64,000 nucleotides of DNA, from positions 70,312,639 through 70,376,638 of the forward strand of contig NC_134577.1 in assembly GCF_050947875.1 (NCBI RefSeq), read 5' to 3'. Made by a program: the position numbers and the translations under genes. Shown in pieces: positions 1 to 9,120 of the stretch (position 1 is its first letter; the number at the start of each line of letters is the position of its first letter). The DNA is from Dermacentor variabilis (lineage: Eukaryota > Arthropoda > Arachnida > Ixodida > Ixodidae). Below the pieces are notes generated by a model. It had not been told where the DNA came from. It was given only the letters and a program-made list of their open reading frames with translations, and searched no databases.

Positions 1-1500
1 ACACCCTGATTCCGTAATGCACCCATGACTGCTGAGGTTTCGACAGAATTAAACGCTTTCTCGTAATCAATGAAACCTATAGATAAGGGTTGCTTATATT
101 CCGCACATTTCTCTATCACCTGATTGATAGTGTAAATATGGTCTATTGTTGAGTAGCCTTTATGGAATCCTGCCTGGTGCTTTTCCGCACATTTCTCTAT
201 CACCTGATCGATAGTGTAAATATGGTCTATTGTTGAGTAGCCTTTATGGAATCCTGCCTGGTGCTTTGCTTGACAGAAGTCTAAGGTGTTCCTGATTCTA
301 TTTGCGATCACCTTAGTAAAGAGTTTGTAGGCAACTGACAGTAAGCTGATCGGTCTATAATTTTTTCAAATCCTTGGCGTCCCCTTTCTAATGGATTAGG
401 ATTATGTTAGCGTTCTTCCAAGATTCCGGTACGCTCGAGGTCATGAGGCATTGCGTATACAGGGTGGCCAGTTTCTCTAGAACAATATGCCCTCCATCCT
501 TCAACAAATCTGTTACCTGATTCTCGGCAGCGGCCTTCCCCCTATGCATAGCTCCCAAGGCTTTCTTTACTTCTACCGGCGTTACCTGTGGGATTTCGAA
601 TTCCTTTAGACTATTCTCTCTTCCATTATCGTCGTGGGTGCCACTGGTACTGTATAAACCTCTATAGAACTCCTCAGCCACTTGAACTATCTCATCCATA
701 TTAGTAATGATATTGCAAGGCTTTGTCTCTTAACGCATACATCTGATTCTTGCCAATTCCTAGTTTCTTCTTCACTGCTTTTAGGCTTCCTCCGTTCCTG
801 AGGGCATGTTCAATTCTATCCATATTATACTTCCTTATGTCAGCTGTCTTACGCTTGTTCTGCCAGTACTCCGAAAGTTCTGCCAGTACTATTCTAGCTG
901 TAGGGTTAGAGGTTTCATGCAGTGGTGTTTCTTGATCAGATCTTTCGTCTCCTGCGACAGCTTACTGGTTTCCTGTCTAGCGGAGTTACCACTGACTTCT
1001 ATTGCACACTCCTTAATGATGCCCACAAGATTGTCGTTCATTGCTTCAACACTAAGGTCCTCTTCCTGAGTTAAAGCCGAATACCTGTTCTGTAGCTTGA
1101 TCTGGAATTCCGCTATTTTCCCTCTTACCACTAACTCATTGATCGGCTTCTTATGTACCAGTTTCTTTCGTTCCCTCCTCAGGCCTAGGCTAATTCGAGT
1201 TCTTACCATCCTATGGTCTGCAGCGCACCTTGCTGAGCACGTCCACATCCTGTATGATGCTAGGGTTAGCGCAGAGTATGAAGTCTATTTCATTTCTAGT
1301 CTCGCCGTTCGGGCTCCTCCACGTCCACTTTCTGCTATCCCGCTTGCGGAAGAAGGTATTCATTATCCGCATATTATTCTGTTCCGCAAACTCTACTAAT
1401 AACTCTCCCCTGCTATTCCTAGTGCCTATGCCATATTCCCCCACTGCCTTGTCTACAGCCTGCTTCTTGCCTACCTTGGCATTGAAGTCGCCCATCAGAC
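1..1500 (-). pseudogene. RTE-type LINE fragment: endonuclease, linker and start of reverse transcriptase
   Basis: Read on the minus strand from 1500 down, this encodes the 5' half of a non-LTR retrotransposon. An apurinic-like endonuclease comes first, with GDFNAKVG near 1475-1500 and EIDFIL near 1280. A degraded DHRMVR (usual SDHRLV) lies near 1200. A basic linker follows (about 890-1200), then a pre-RT segment with KALGAMHRGKAA and the SWKNANIILIH motif (388-700). The RT continues with GFHKGYSTIDHIYTIDQ and IGFIDYEKAF up to the window edge. Frames shift several times between 700 and 900, so it is dead. Such proteins nick target DNA and copy their own RNA. The mix of motifs fits the RTE clade, including BovB relatives. 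The piece is fused at 1500/1501 to the 3' part of another RTE copy. Confidence 0.8.
99..266. repeat. 84-bp tandem duplication, in frame, inside the RT
   Basis: The block starting ttccgcacatttctctatca at 99 recurs at 183. Period is 84 bases, giving copies 99-182 and 183-266 with one difference (tgattg versus tgatcg). Eighty-four is 28 codons, so on the minus strand the RT segment HQAGFHKGYSTIDHIYTIDQ is simply repeated without a frame change. Confidence 0.9.
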
Positions 1501-2370
1501 TACCCCGGTCAAGTGCTAATTGTGGCCATGTTGTCCCTGCAAATTTCTTAATCTCATCCATCCACTTAACTTTCTGCCGTCCCCTGCTACGCTTTCATTC
1601 TCTTGTAATCCAGTCCGCAACCCTGAGTGACCACCGGTTATCTTCCCTCCTCATTACATGCCCTGACCATGCCCTTTTCTTTTCTTGATTTCAACCAAGA
1701 TGTCTTCACTCGCGTTGGTTCCCTCACCCAATCTGCTCTCTTCTTATACCTATTACACCCGCCATTCTTCTTTCCATAGCTCGTTGCGTCGTCCTCAATT
1801 TAAGTAGAACCCATTTCGTGAGCCTCCATGTTTCTACCCCGTAGGCGAGTACTGGTAAGACAAAGCTGTTATACACTTTTCTCTTCAGCGATAATGGCAA
1901 TCTGCTGTTCAGGATCTGAGAATGCTGGCCAAACGCACCCCAGCCAATTCTTATTCTTCTGATTATTTCCGTCTCATGATCCGGATCCGCCGTCACTACC
2001 TGCCCTAAGCAGATGTATTCCCTTACCACTTCCAGTGCCTCGCTACCTATCGCAAACTGCTGTTCTCTTCCGAGACTGTTAAACATTAGTTTTCTGCAAA
2101 GTAATTTTAGACCCAACCTTCTGCTTTGCCTGTCCAGGTCAGTCAGCTTGCATTGCAATTGGTCCCCTGAGTTTCTAAGCAACACAATATCATCAGCGAA
2201 TCCAAAGTTACTAAGGTATTCTCCATTAACTCTTATCCCCAATTCTTCCCAGTCCAGGTCTCTGAATTCCTCCCGTAAACACGCTGTGAATAGCATTGGA
2301 GCGATCCTATCTCCCTGCCTGACGCCCTTCTTTATGGGGATTTTGTTGCTTTCGTTATGGAGCACTATGG
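1501..2370 (-). pseudogene. RTE-type LINE fragment: reverse transcriptase catalytic part and C-terminus
   Basis: The minus strand from about 2365 encodes the second half of an RTE reverse transcriptase. GVRQGDRIAPMLF is the RQGD..SP motif. FADDIVLLRNSGDQLQ carries the catalytic FADD box. VLAYGVETW, ERRMAGVIGIRREQIG and the C-terminal AGTTWPQLALDRGS complete it. The coding frame runs unbroken from 2365 to about 1724, then shifts before the C-terminal tail. The tail closely matches the copy at 38320-38680. There the same GGGGTAGT (minus-strand) sequence continues into WRSMGEAF. Here it switches at 1501/1500 into endonuclease sequence. The fragment is 5' truncated near 2370. Confidence 0.85.
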
Positions 2371-3975
2371 TGACTACGGGACTATGGTGGACTACAATGT
2401 TACAAAAGAAACTTAACTGATGACAAGTAATTATTTAGATGTAATTCTTTACGTACAAGTCTGATTAGAACAACAATACATAAACGTTTCTTCTATTTTT
2501 GTTTGTGTGCGCACAATTTTCTACGGCGTTTAATGAACCATGACTCTTTGCCTTTAAGAATAGCACCAGGAGAAAAGTCTTATCGATAAAAAAAACTTTG
2601 TCCATTGCTCACTCAAGAATAAAATTTTAATATAACAATGTCTTGCCTAGCATAATTTATGTGATGGTTTGACTGCGGCTAGTGAAATTAGTAAGGACTC
2701 TCCTGTCAAATCAAAATGACAGGCGTATGGTGATGAGACTGCTTAAAAATCGCTGTTACTCTTATGCGTACCAGAAAGAAGTATGTTTACGATTATGACC
2801 CCACGTATTACTGACGACATTAGTTTTAAATTGCAATGAAGACAGTATGGCTATTGGGCACTTCGCATGAGATAAACAAAAAGGAAGTCGTAACATTTAT
2901 TTTCGCTTGTACTCAACCTTTTCCCGCCGAGTGAATGAAACGAAAGATTCGAAAGACTGATTCAGGAGTTTTACCTCGGTTTGTATTTTTTAGCGTCGCT
3001 TAAACCAGTCTACGGTCTAAATCAAATCGCTTCCTCGCTAGTTTTATTTCATTCAATTATTTATGTATGTTTTGTCTTTATTTCTTCCCATCTGTTATGC
3101 ACTTCTGCTAAGGCGATGCAGAACTTGCCTTAAACGTAGTAAGCGCTCCTTGCAAAGTGGCGGTGGTAAGTGTCCAGCGGGTGCTATTTCTGTACCGAGA
3201 CGAGGCACTCCTATAAACAACGCGTGCAAAGCATTAAAGCTGACGTCACGCACAACTTCGACGTGATGTCGTTACATGAAAAGGCGAAAATCATGTCTCA
3301 CGCGGGAAAGCGATTAAGGGCGTCGCCTAGCGCGTGTGGGATTCCCCACACAACAAAGAATATAACCAAACCACAACAGGAGAACAACAAAAAAAGAAAC
3401 TGTCAACAGCGTTCCGAAGAACACGGAGTCGAACAGCAAACGGGAGGGCGCCACTTCAATGGAAGCAACACGAACAGAAAAATGTGCAGCCGGAAACGAC
3501 AACAATGAGTGAGCGAGGTAGTTTCCTTCCCTTAAAGTGCGGGGAAGAAGGAGGTGGGGGCGAGGGGTGAGGGGAGGGAGCTTGGGAGATCGGTGCCTCA
3601 ATCCCGTTTATGATGCGTCGCATTTTGTGTGTACCGCGTTTTCCTGCCTATAGGGACAGCGTGGCAGCGGCTGAGCGTCAAATGCTCAGCAAGTGGATTT
3701 TTTATTCCAAGAAGCAGAGGAAATGCATTGCGAATGATGAGAAAAGACTATTCATCATGCCATTCATGCCACTATGAAATGAGAGCCGAGGATTTGTATA
3801 TTGTTACGTATAAATAATACACCCGGAAACGACCATATACAGGCACATTTAGAGCTGCATATGCCGGTAGCTCAGGCAGGAAGCAACAGCCCCCGTCATG
3901 TATAGCATCGTGGTTCTCATCGGCTTTTCATGCATAAAATATGCCTGCTCTAGGTCAATTAATGAAGTGGTGCAA
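2371..3975. other. Unassigned AT-rich stretch
   Basis: No coding region, RNA gene or repeat boundary that I can support. Open frames of 60-110 codons occur on both strands but overlap one another and show no recognisable motif. A purine-rich patch lies at about 3535-3590. Confidence 0.5.
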
Positions 3976-3978
3976 TGC

Positions 3979-4006
3979 AATATATATATATATATATATA
4001 TATATC
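3979..4006. repeat. (TA)n microsatellite
   Basis: About 13 TA dinucleotides, directly next to the left end of the foldback repeat at 4011. Confidence 0.9.
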
Positions 4007-4010
4007 ATAT

Positions 4011-4324
4011 ATATCATAAGAAGTCAGCAAACACTGACACCAAGGACAACATAGGGGAAATTACGTGTGCTTAATAAATGAAATAAAGAAACGATAAATT
4101 AATGGAAATTAAAGTGGATGGGAAAACAGCGCCGCGGTAGCTCAATTGGTGTAGTATCGCATGCGAAATGCGAAGGTTGTGGGTTCGGTTCTCACTTGCG
4201 GCAAGTTTGTTTTTCATCCACTTTAATTTCCATTAATTTGTCGTTTCTTTATTTCATTTATTAAGCACAAGTAATTTCCCCTATGTTGTCCTTGGTGTCC
4301 GTGTCTGTTGGCTTCTTATGATAT
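4011..4324. repeat. Foldback repeat with tRNA-like cap
   Basis: Left arm 4011-4128 and right arm 4207-4324 are inverted repeats of 118 bases with only scattered mismatches and no net gap (4011+4324 = 4128+4207). Left begins atatcataagaag, right ends cttcttatgatat. The 78-base spacer is occupied by a complete tRNA-like sequence whose acceptor stem continues the arm pairing. I believe the arm sequence (an aaagtggatg border, and gaaataaagaaacga within) is dispersed in tick genomes, but that is from memory. Confidence 0.85.
4131..4203 (+). ncRNA. tRNA-like sequence in a foldback repeat
   Basis: A cloverleaf can be drawn. Acceptor GCCGCGG (4131-4137) pairs with TTGCGGC (4196-4202) over 7 bp, two of them G-T. 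The A-box-like TAGCTCAATTGG starts at 4138. Anticodon stem TCGCA/TGCGA has a 7-base loop TGCGAAA, formally anticodon CGA. The T stem GTGGG/CTCAC (4179-4183/4191-4195) has loop TTCGGTT, and the B box GGTTCGGTTCT falls here. The D stem is degraded (GCTC/GTAT), and loop position 33 is G instead of the universal T. There is no class II variable arm as expected for Ser(CGA). A working tRNA is therefore unlikely; it is a tRNA-derived module that may keep a pol III promoter. Confidence 0.65.
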
Positions 4325-4619
4325 GAATAATAAAAATCGGGACCCTCGGTTAACCCCCATTCTTCTCGTTTATATATATATAAAGTGAGAGTCTGCTGCG
4401 ATCCGCTATAGTTCAACTGGCACGTTTAACGACGTTTAATTTCCTACGTTTGGCAGGGTTCCGGCCTTCGTCCAAGAATACAGGAAACGATAAGGCATTG
4501 TACTTAAATACGTACAAGCGCATAGGGAGTCCCCTCAATGTGTAATACACTGCCGAGATACATTGCTGCTATAATGAGCTTGCACTCGGGACCGAATCAA
4601 CACTACATATAAAAAAAAA
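4325..4619. other. Unassigned spacer
   Basis: Short (TA)n at about 4371-4382; otherwise no feature seen. Confidence 0.4.
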
Positions 4620-5470
4620 TTGGTACAGTATGGTTGTAGCAGGTTCGCAGAGCAACACTGTACGAGGTGGTATATAGTGTTGCCTTACGAACTTTTTACA
4701 ACCATCTCGTCATGCGTTTTCGAACCGTGCGTACGGAAGACACTTCAGCAGAAGGTCATTGTAGAAAATGTCCTCTGGTCCTTTGAAAATTCCGTCGAAG
4801 CAGCGCAGTCCATTGATCGAGTACTCGTAAAAGACGGGACCAACAATCCTGCCATCATAAATTCCGCACCAGACAATAAATGACCACTGGTACTGGTGGT
4901 AGGAATGTGCCAACCAGTGCGGGTTCTTCTCGCTCCAATAACGGACGTTATGGAGATTTACCTGTGCCTTTCTAGAATGTTTGCTTCGTCCGTCTACAGG
5001 ACGCTGTTGCGGAAGCCTAACTCATCGTCGTACTTGATGAAAATCTAGTTGCTGAAGCCCAGTCGGCTCTGGAAAACATTCTCCTCTAGTTCTGGTGGCG
5101 TTGAAGATGGTACGGATGAAGCATCGCCTTCTTCACGATCCTCCAGAAAGTTGTTTTTGACACCTGTACGTCAGAACTCACGTTATGAACGCTAACGTGA
5201 GGGTCGGCAACCATGAACGCCAGGACGTCTGTCTCCACATCACCTGTAGTCGAAGTCATGTTCCTTGTCTTCTTGAACGACCCCGTCTGCCTTAGGCTCT
5301 GGTAAGTCTTCAGTACAAAGGATGCACTTGGTCTCCCTCCACAGTGCCAAGACGGGTACAACTTTTAGGCATTTCTCCTGTTGCCGCTCGCCGTTCCCAA
5401 GGCAAGCACCTTATTTGCATTTTGCTCATTTGTTAAGCGCATTCTTCTCGTCCCGGAAAGACAAGATGAA
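4620..5470 (-). pseudogene. Degenerate Tc1/mariner-like transposase (DUF4817-type)
   Basis: On the minus strand, 5361-5086 gives an N-terminal helix-turn-helix region. RPSASFVLKTYQSLRQTGSF is followed by ADPHVSVHNVSSDVQVSKTT and VKKAMLHPYHLQRHQN. This matches the paired HTH of the arthropod transposases that carry DUF4817. After frame changes, NLHNVRYWSEKNPHWLAHSY and QWSFIVWCGIYDGRIVGPVF (about 4960-4800) represent the start of the DDE domain. The first catalytic WTDE segment is unreadable and stops are frequent, so this is a fossil of a cut-and-paste transposase. No terminal inverted repeats were found. Confidence 0.75.
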
Positions 5471-6277
5471 CAGATACCGTTGTGTCAATAGGTCCTTTTG
5501 TGTTTTGCATGTCTTTTTCGAGACTCATACTCGTGCCACGTCATAATCGGGTGCACAGAGCCAGTGGCGGTGTTCAAGATGCGGCGCGCTTTCTCCGGGA
5601 ACACATAAGTAATGTGTACGGTGCTTCCTCTAAAAGGATCTAACCGACCAAAATACACCTTCTTGTGTCTAAGCATGTGGTCATTGCAGTTCTTCTGGGT
5701 GATCAATAACACGCCGAGAAGGAACTTTTTTTGGTCTCCTGATTGAACAAATTATTTCACGCAACCATCAACGAAACGACAAAAGTTGAATAACAGAGAA
5801 TGATCTCCGTCCTTCACAACATCGGGTGACATCGGGGCACGCGGATTTCTTGCCGACACCTTTCTTTTTTACTCCTCCGTGCTCTCCCAGAAGAATGAAT
5901 AAGGTGCTTAGTCGCGAGGTGTAAAGCCTCGCCTAATATGAATTGCTAATGCAGATCCCGCTAGCACGCGCTCTCGCGCAACGGTAGGTGGCTGATATGG
6001 CGCCCCTTCTCGCGCGCTTCCCTTCCCTGCATTGCCAAATTCAGGATAGTCAAATGGGAGCGCTCAGAACACAATTCACTGGTGACAGCCTCTTCAGGCC
6101 CCTCGGGGCATGAAGTCGGCCAGCTAGGCTTCTGCGCGACGATTCCAACTCGCATACAGCGTGCGTGAAATTTTCTTCATCACACTTTGTTTTTGCGAAC
6201 GTACTTGCTATATTTATACATATATGAAAATAATAATTATAGTTACTGGGTATCCAGGGCTAGATATTTAGAAGCCC
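5471..6277. other. Unassigned stretch
   Basis: Nothing recognised. A moderately GC-rich block at 5935-6160 may be a dispersed repeat but I cannot name it. Confidence 0.4.
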
Positions 6278-6505
6278 GTGGTAGGGGCTTGTCTAGCTGC
6301 CATTGTGTAGCGCTGCTAAGCACCAGGTTGCAGGTTCAAATCCCGGCCAAGGCGCACGCAGATTTGTTGGGGCGAAATGCAAGCACGCTCGTGTACCATG
6401 CATTGGATGCACGTCACAATTATTCGCGAGTTCCCGTATTACATCGTGCCCTACACTCAGAATTATGGTTTCTGCAAGTAAAACCCATCCATTTAAATAA
6501 TTTTT
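6278..6505 (+). repeat. Ruka-like tRNA-derived SINE (diverged)
   Basis: The tRNA-like head has gtagcgctgctaagcaccag and the B box GGTTCAAATCC near 6332. The body includes ttggggcgaaatgcaagcac and gatgcacgtcac, and the 3' part ggtttctgcaagtaaaaccc. The same order of blocks occurs at 19968-20208 and 44990-45240. The name Ruka refers to the SINE described from Rhipicephalus; assignment is by eye. Confidence 0.7.
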
Positions 6506-7540
6506 CTAAATATATTTAGCAACAGCGATATCAAGCCAAAAGTACAACAAGAAGGTAGTTGCGTTTATTCTCATAATTTGCACACGTACATAAACTCTGT
6601 TTGGACGTACAGGTTCGTAGAAAAAAAATATTGAACAATGCCGAAGCGTTAAAAGCAAACTCGCTATCGGACAGATACGTCAAGAAACTCGCCGCTGTAT
6701 AGTGTGGCAGAAGGAGCACTTGATACTTGTGTGACCTCTCCTAATTTAAAGTAAAGAAAAATTTGTTTCCGTGAGCCCCCGATGTCATCGTGTCCGAGCT
6801 TATTCTGAGGATGCAAATGTCGTCACACTGTAGTTACACAGAAACAATTGCAACAGTGGAAGGGCCACGTGAGGGTCAGTTGATTCCACGTGAGCGATGC
6901 AGCCCCCTGTCCCCTCGTCCGCTTCCTTGGGTATTTACGGGCGCGCGTTTACAGCAAAACTATGGAGCTGTTAGCCAGCACCACTGGTGACATTATTGGC
7001 GGGTGGGCTACCGGCATCCATTAAGTAACCGCAGATGTCACATAGTACTCGATACTAAAAAAGAGCAGGCTACAACAGTAGGTCTCCTCTGACCACCGAA
7101 GACCTGCAATAGTTGGCCAGAAGAATGCTAGAAAGCGAGAAAAATTACGGAATCCGAGAGGTTCGCTCTTTAGTAACGATCATGTTACAACCAATGAACA
7201 TTGAGGAGGGCAAATAAAAGTTAGAAAGAGGCGTTTTTTTTTATTTAAGTTACAGTTATATTCAGATGGGCAATGCAAATTGATAAAGACACTTTACATA
7301 GAAGAAAAAAATCGCATTGTAAGTGGAAGGGAGGAGATTTCGTGCCTGTCAGCCCTGCCAAGTTCTATGGCATATAAGGTGATGCGCGAATGCACAGAGA
7401 GAGAGAGAGAGAGAACAACATTAGTGAAAGTGCCTGCAGAGTCGGTTAGGCTCCCTCCACGCAGGGAGGACAAGCTTTTACCGCGACGCGGCCACTACGT
7501 CAGTCTCGTGCATTGTGCTCCTCGAGGTATTGGTTCCTCG
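6506..7540. other. Unassigned stretch
   Basis: No gene recognised. A short (AG)n run lies at about 7398-7413. Confidence 0.4.
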
Positions 7541-8860
7541 CTACTTCCGCGGACCCGAGAGGGCTACCGCCCCCTTCCTGGGGGTGCTGCCACCCTTCTC
7601 CTCGGTTTCGCCAGGTCGCTGCCTCTCTAGAGCTGCCGAGACCTGCTGGACGGCCTTGAGTTGTGTATCTTGGTCATAGGTCCTCGTAGCAGCCTTTAGC
7701 TGCGGCGGGATCGTCGTCTTCTCGCTGGCTTCTCCTGGATTTATACTACAGTCCCAAAGGATGTGAGCCGCGGTGGCTCTCTCCTTAGCGCACAGTCTAC
7801 ACACGTCACTCGCGTACACGCTCGGACACACGTGTTTAGCTAGCGCCGGGGTGAGCAGGGACCCCGTCTATAATTGCCTGTATAACACTGCCTCCTTCCG
7901 GGTAAGCCCCGGGTGAGGTGGCGGCATAGTCTGTCTGTTAAGTCCGTACCACTTCACTATTTCGTTGAAGGTGGTCATATTGTCCTTGGCACTGCACCGC
8001 GACCAACACTCCGAGTCGGCCGTGCTTGCAGCTACGCGGTTGGTTAGTCCTCGCGCGGCCGAGTTGGCCGTCTCGTTGTGGTTCACGTTCCCGCGTTCCG
8101 ACACGTCACTGCCCATGTGGGCTGGAAACCACTTGATCACCACAGCGCTTTTGCGTCCGATGTCTTCGGCCTTGCGCAGTATGCGCGCAGCCTCACTACA
8201 TACCCTACCCTTGGCGTAGTTCTTCACTGCCGTTCTAGAGTCACGCAACACTGTAGTGCATCCGGGGACGGAGACGGCCAAGGCGATGGCCACCTCCTCC
8301 GCCCGGTGCGCCTCTCGAGTCCGGACGCTCGCCGCGGTCTTCGTTGCACCCATCGATGCCCCAACAGCCAGCACCGCGTATGCGTCGCTGCTCCCTCGAT
8401 ACTCCGCCGCGTCCACGTAGATGGCGCCTTCTTCTCTGGCGTGGAGGTCCACGAGAGCCCTGGCCCTCGCCTACCTCCGCTCCTTGTTGTGCTCGGGGTT
8501 CACGTTCCTCAGGATCGGGCAGACCCTGAGCTTTCTGTTGATGCTATCCGGTATAGGTACGTCTTTCTGCTCCTCGGCTTCCCTCGGCTCGAGGCCAAGG
8601 TCCCGCAGTATCTTTCTTCCGGCTCTCGTTTCAGAGAGACGCTCGAGTTGCGCCGTTCTCTGTGCTTCGGCTATTTCGTCCAGCGTGTTGTGGACTCCCA
8701 GCGCCATGAATTTTTCGGTGCTCGTGCTCCCGAGGAGGCCGAGTGCCGCCTTATACGCATTGCGTATGGTGGCGTCTATCTCAAGAAATGGACGGCTTCG
8801 CAGCCGCAATCGTACCTCAATTTGTGCAGAGCAGTCGCACTCCTCTGCCTGCCGTCAACG
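7541..8860 (-). pseudogene. 3' part of an RNase H-bearing LINE (I/R1/LOA group)
   Basis: Minus strand, three linked segments. From about 8860 comes the post-RT thumb/connector (DATIRNAYKAALGL, GVHNTLDEIAEAQRTAQL). At 8452-7868 lies an RNase H domain: AIYVDAAEYRG holds the first catalytic D, AEEVAIALAV the E, LRDSRTAVKNYAKG the next D, and WFPAHMG plus NHNETANSAARG the C-terminal part. At 7831-7541 is a zinc-knuckle-like CRLCAKERATAAHILWDC motif. RNase H strips the RNA template during target-primed reverse transcription. Only a stop near 8455-8470 and a change of frame near 7840-7868 break it, so it is relatively young. EN and RT are missing, as expected from 5' truncation. Confidence 0.85.
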
Positions 8861-8959
8861 TGCCTTGGTCTTCTCGCTCATCTGCCATCAACCTACCTCG
8901 GCGGTCCGTCCTGCATAACGCTGCCTATGGCATTTATCTCTTTGTATACAATAGCCGCG

Positions 8960-9120
8960 TGTGCATTAGTGAGCCGCACTCTCGGCCCTGGTGGTATACA
9001 GAGCACCGCGCACGTAATGCGGAGGTTTTGGGTTCGGCTTCCATCTGCGTCCGAATGTATTTTGGTCCATTTTTTTTCTTCGTTTTCCTTTGCCCGATAA
9101 TTTGTACATTTCAAATAAAA
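8960..9120 (+). repeat. tRNA-like dispersed repeat (diverged)
   Basis: tRNA-like core with anticodon-arm hairpin CCGCGCACGTAATGCGG and B-box-like GGGTTCGGCTTCC near 9030, then a T-rich tail ending in tttcaaataaaaa. The anticodon arm, B box and T-rich tail resemble the spacer of the foldback at 4011-4324, suggesting a relative. Confidence 0.5.

Noticed and set aside
4131..4203. A functional tRNA-Ser(CGA) gene
   Set aside because: D stem broken, G at loop position 33, and no long variable arm as tRNA-Ser requires; kept only as a tRNA-like module.
8078..9100. 340-codon open frame on the plus strand
   Set aside because: It is the GC-rich opposite strand of the RNase H LINE at 7541-8860, whose minus-strand protein has clear family motifs.
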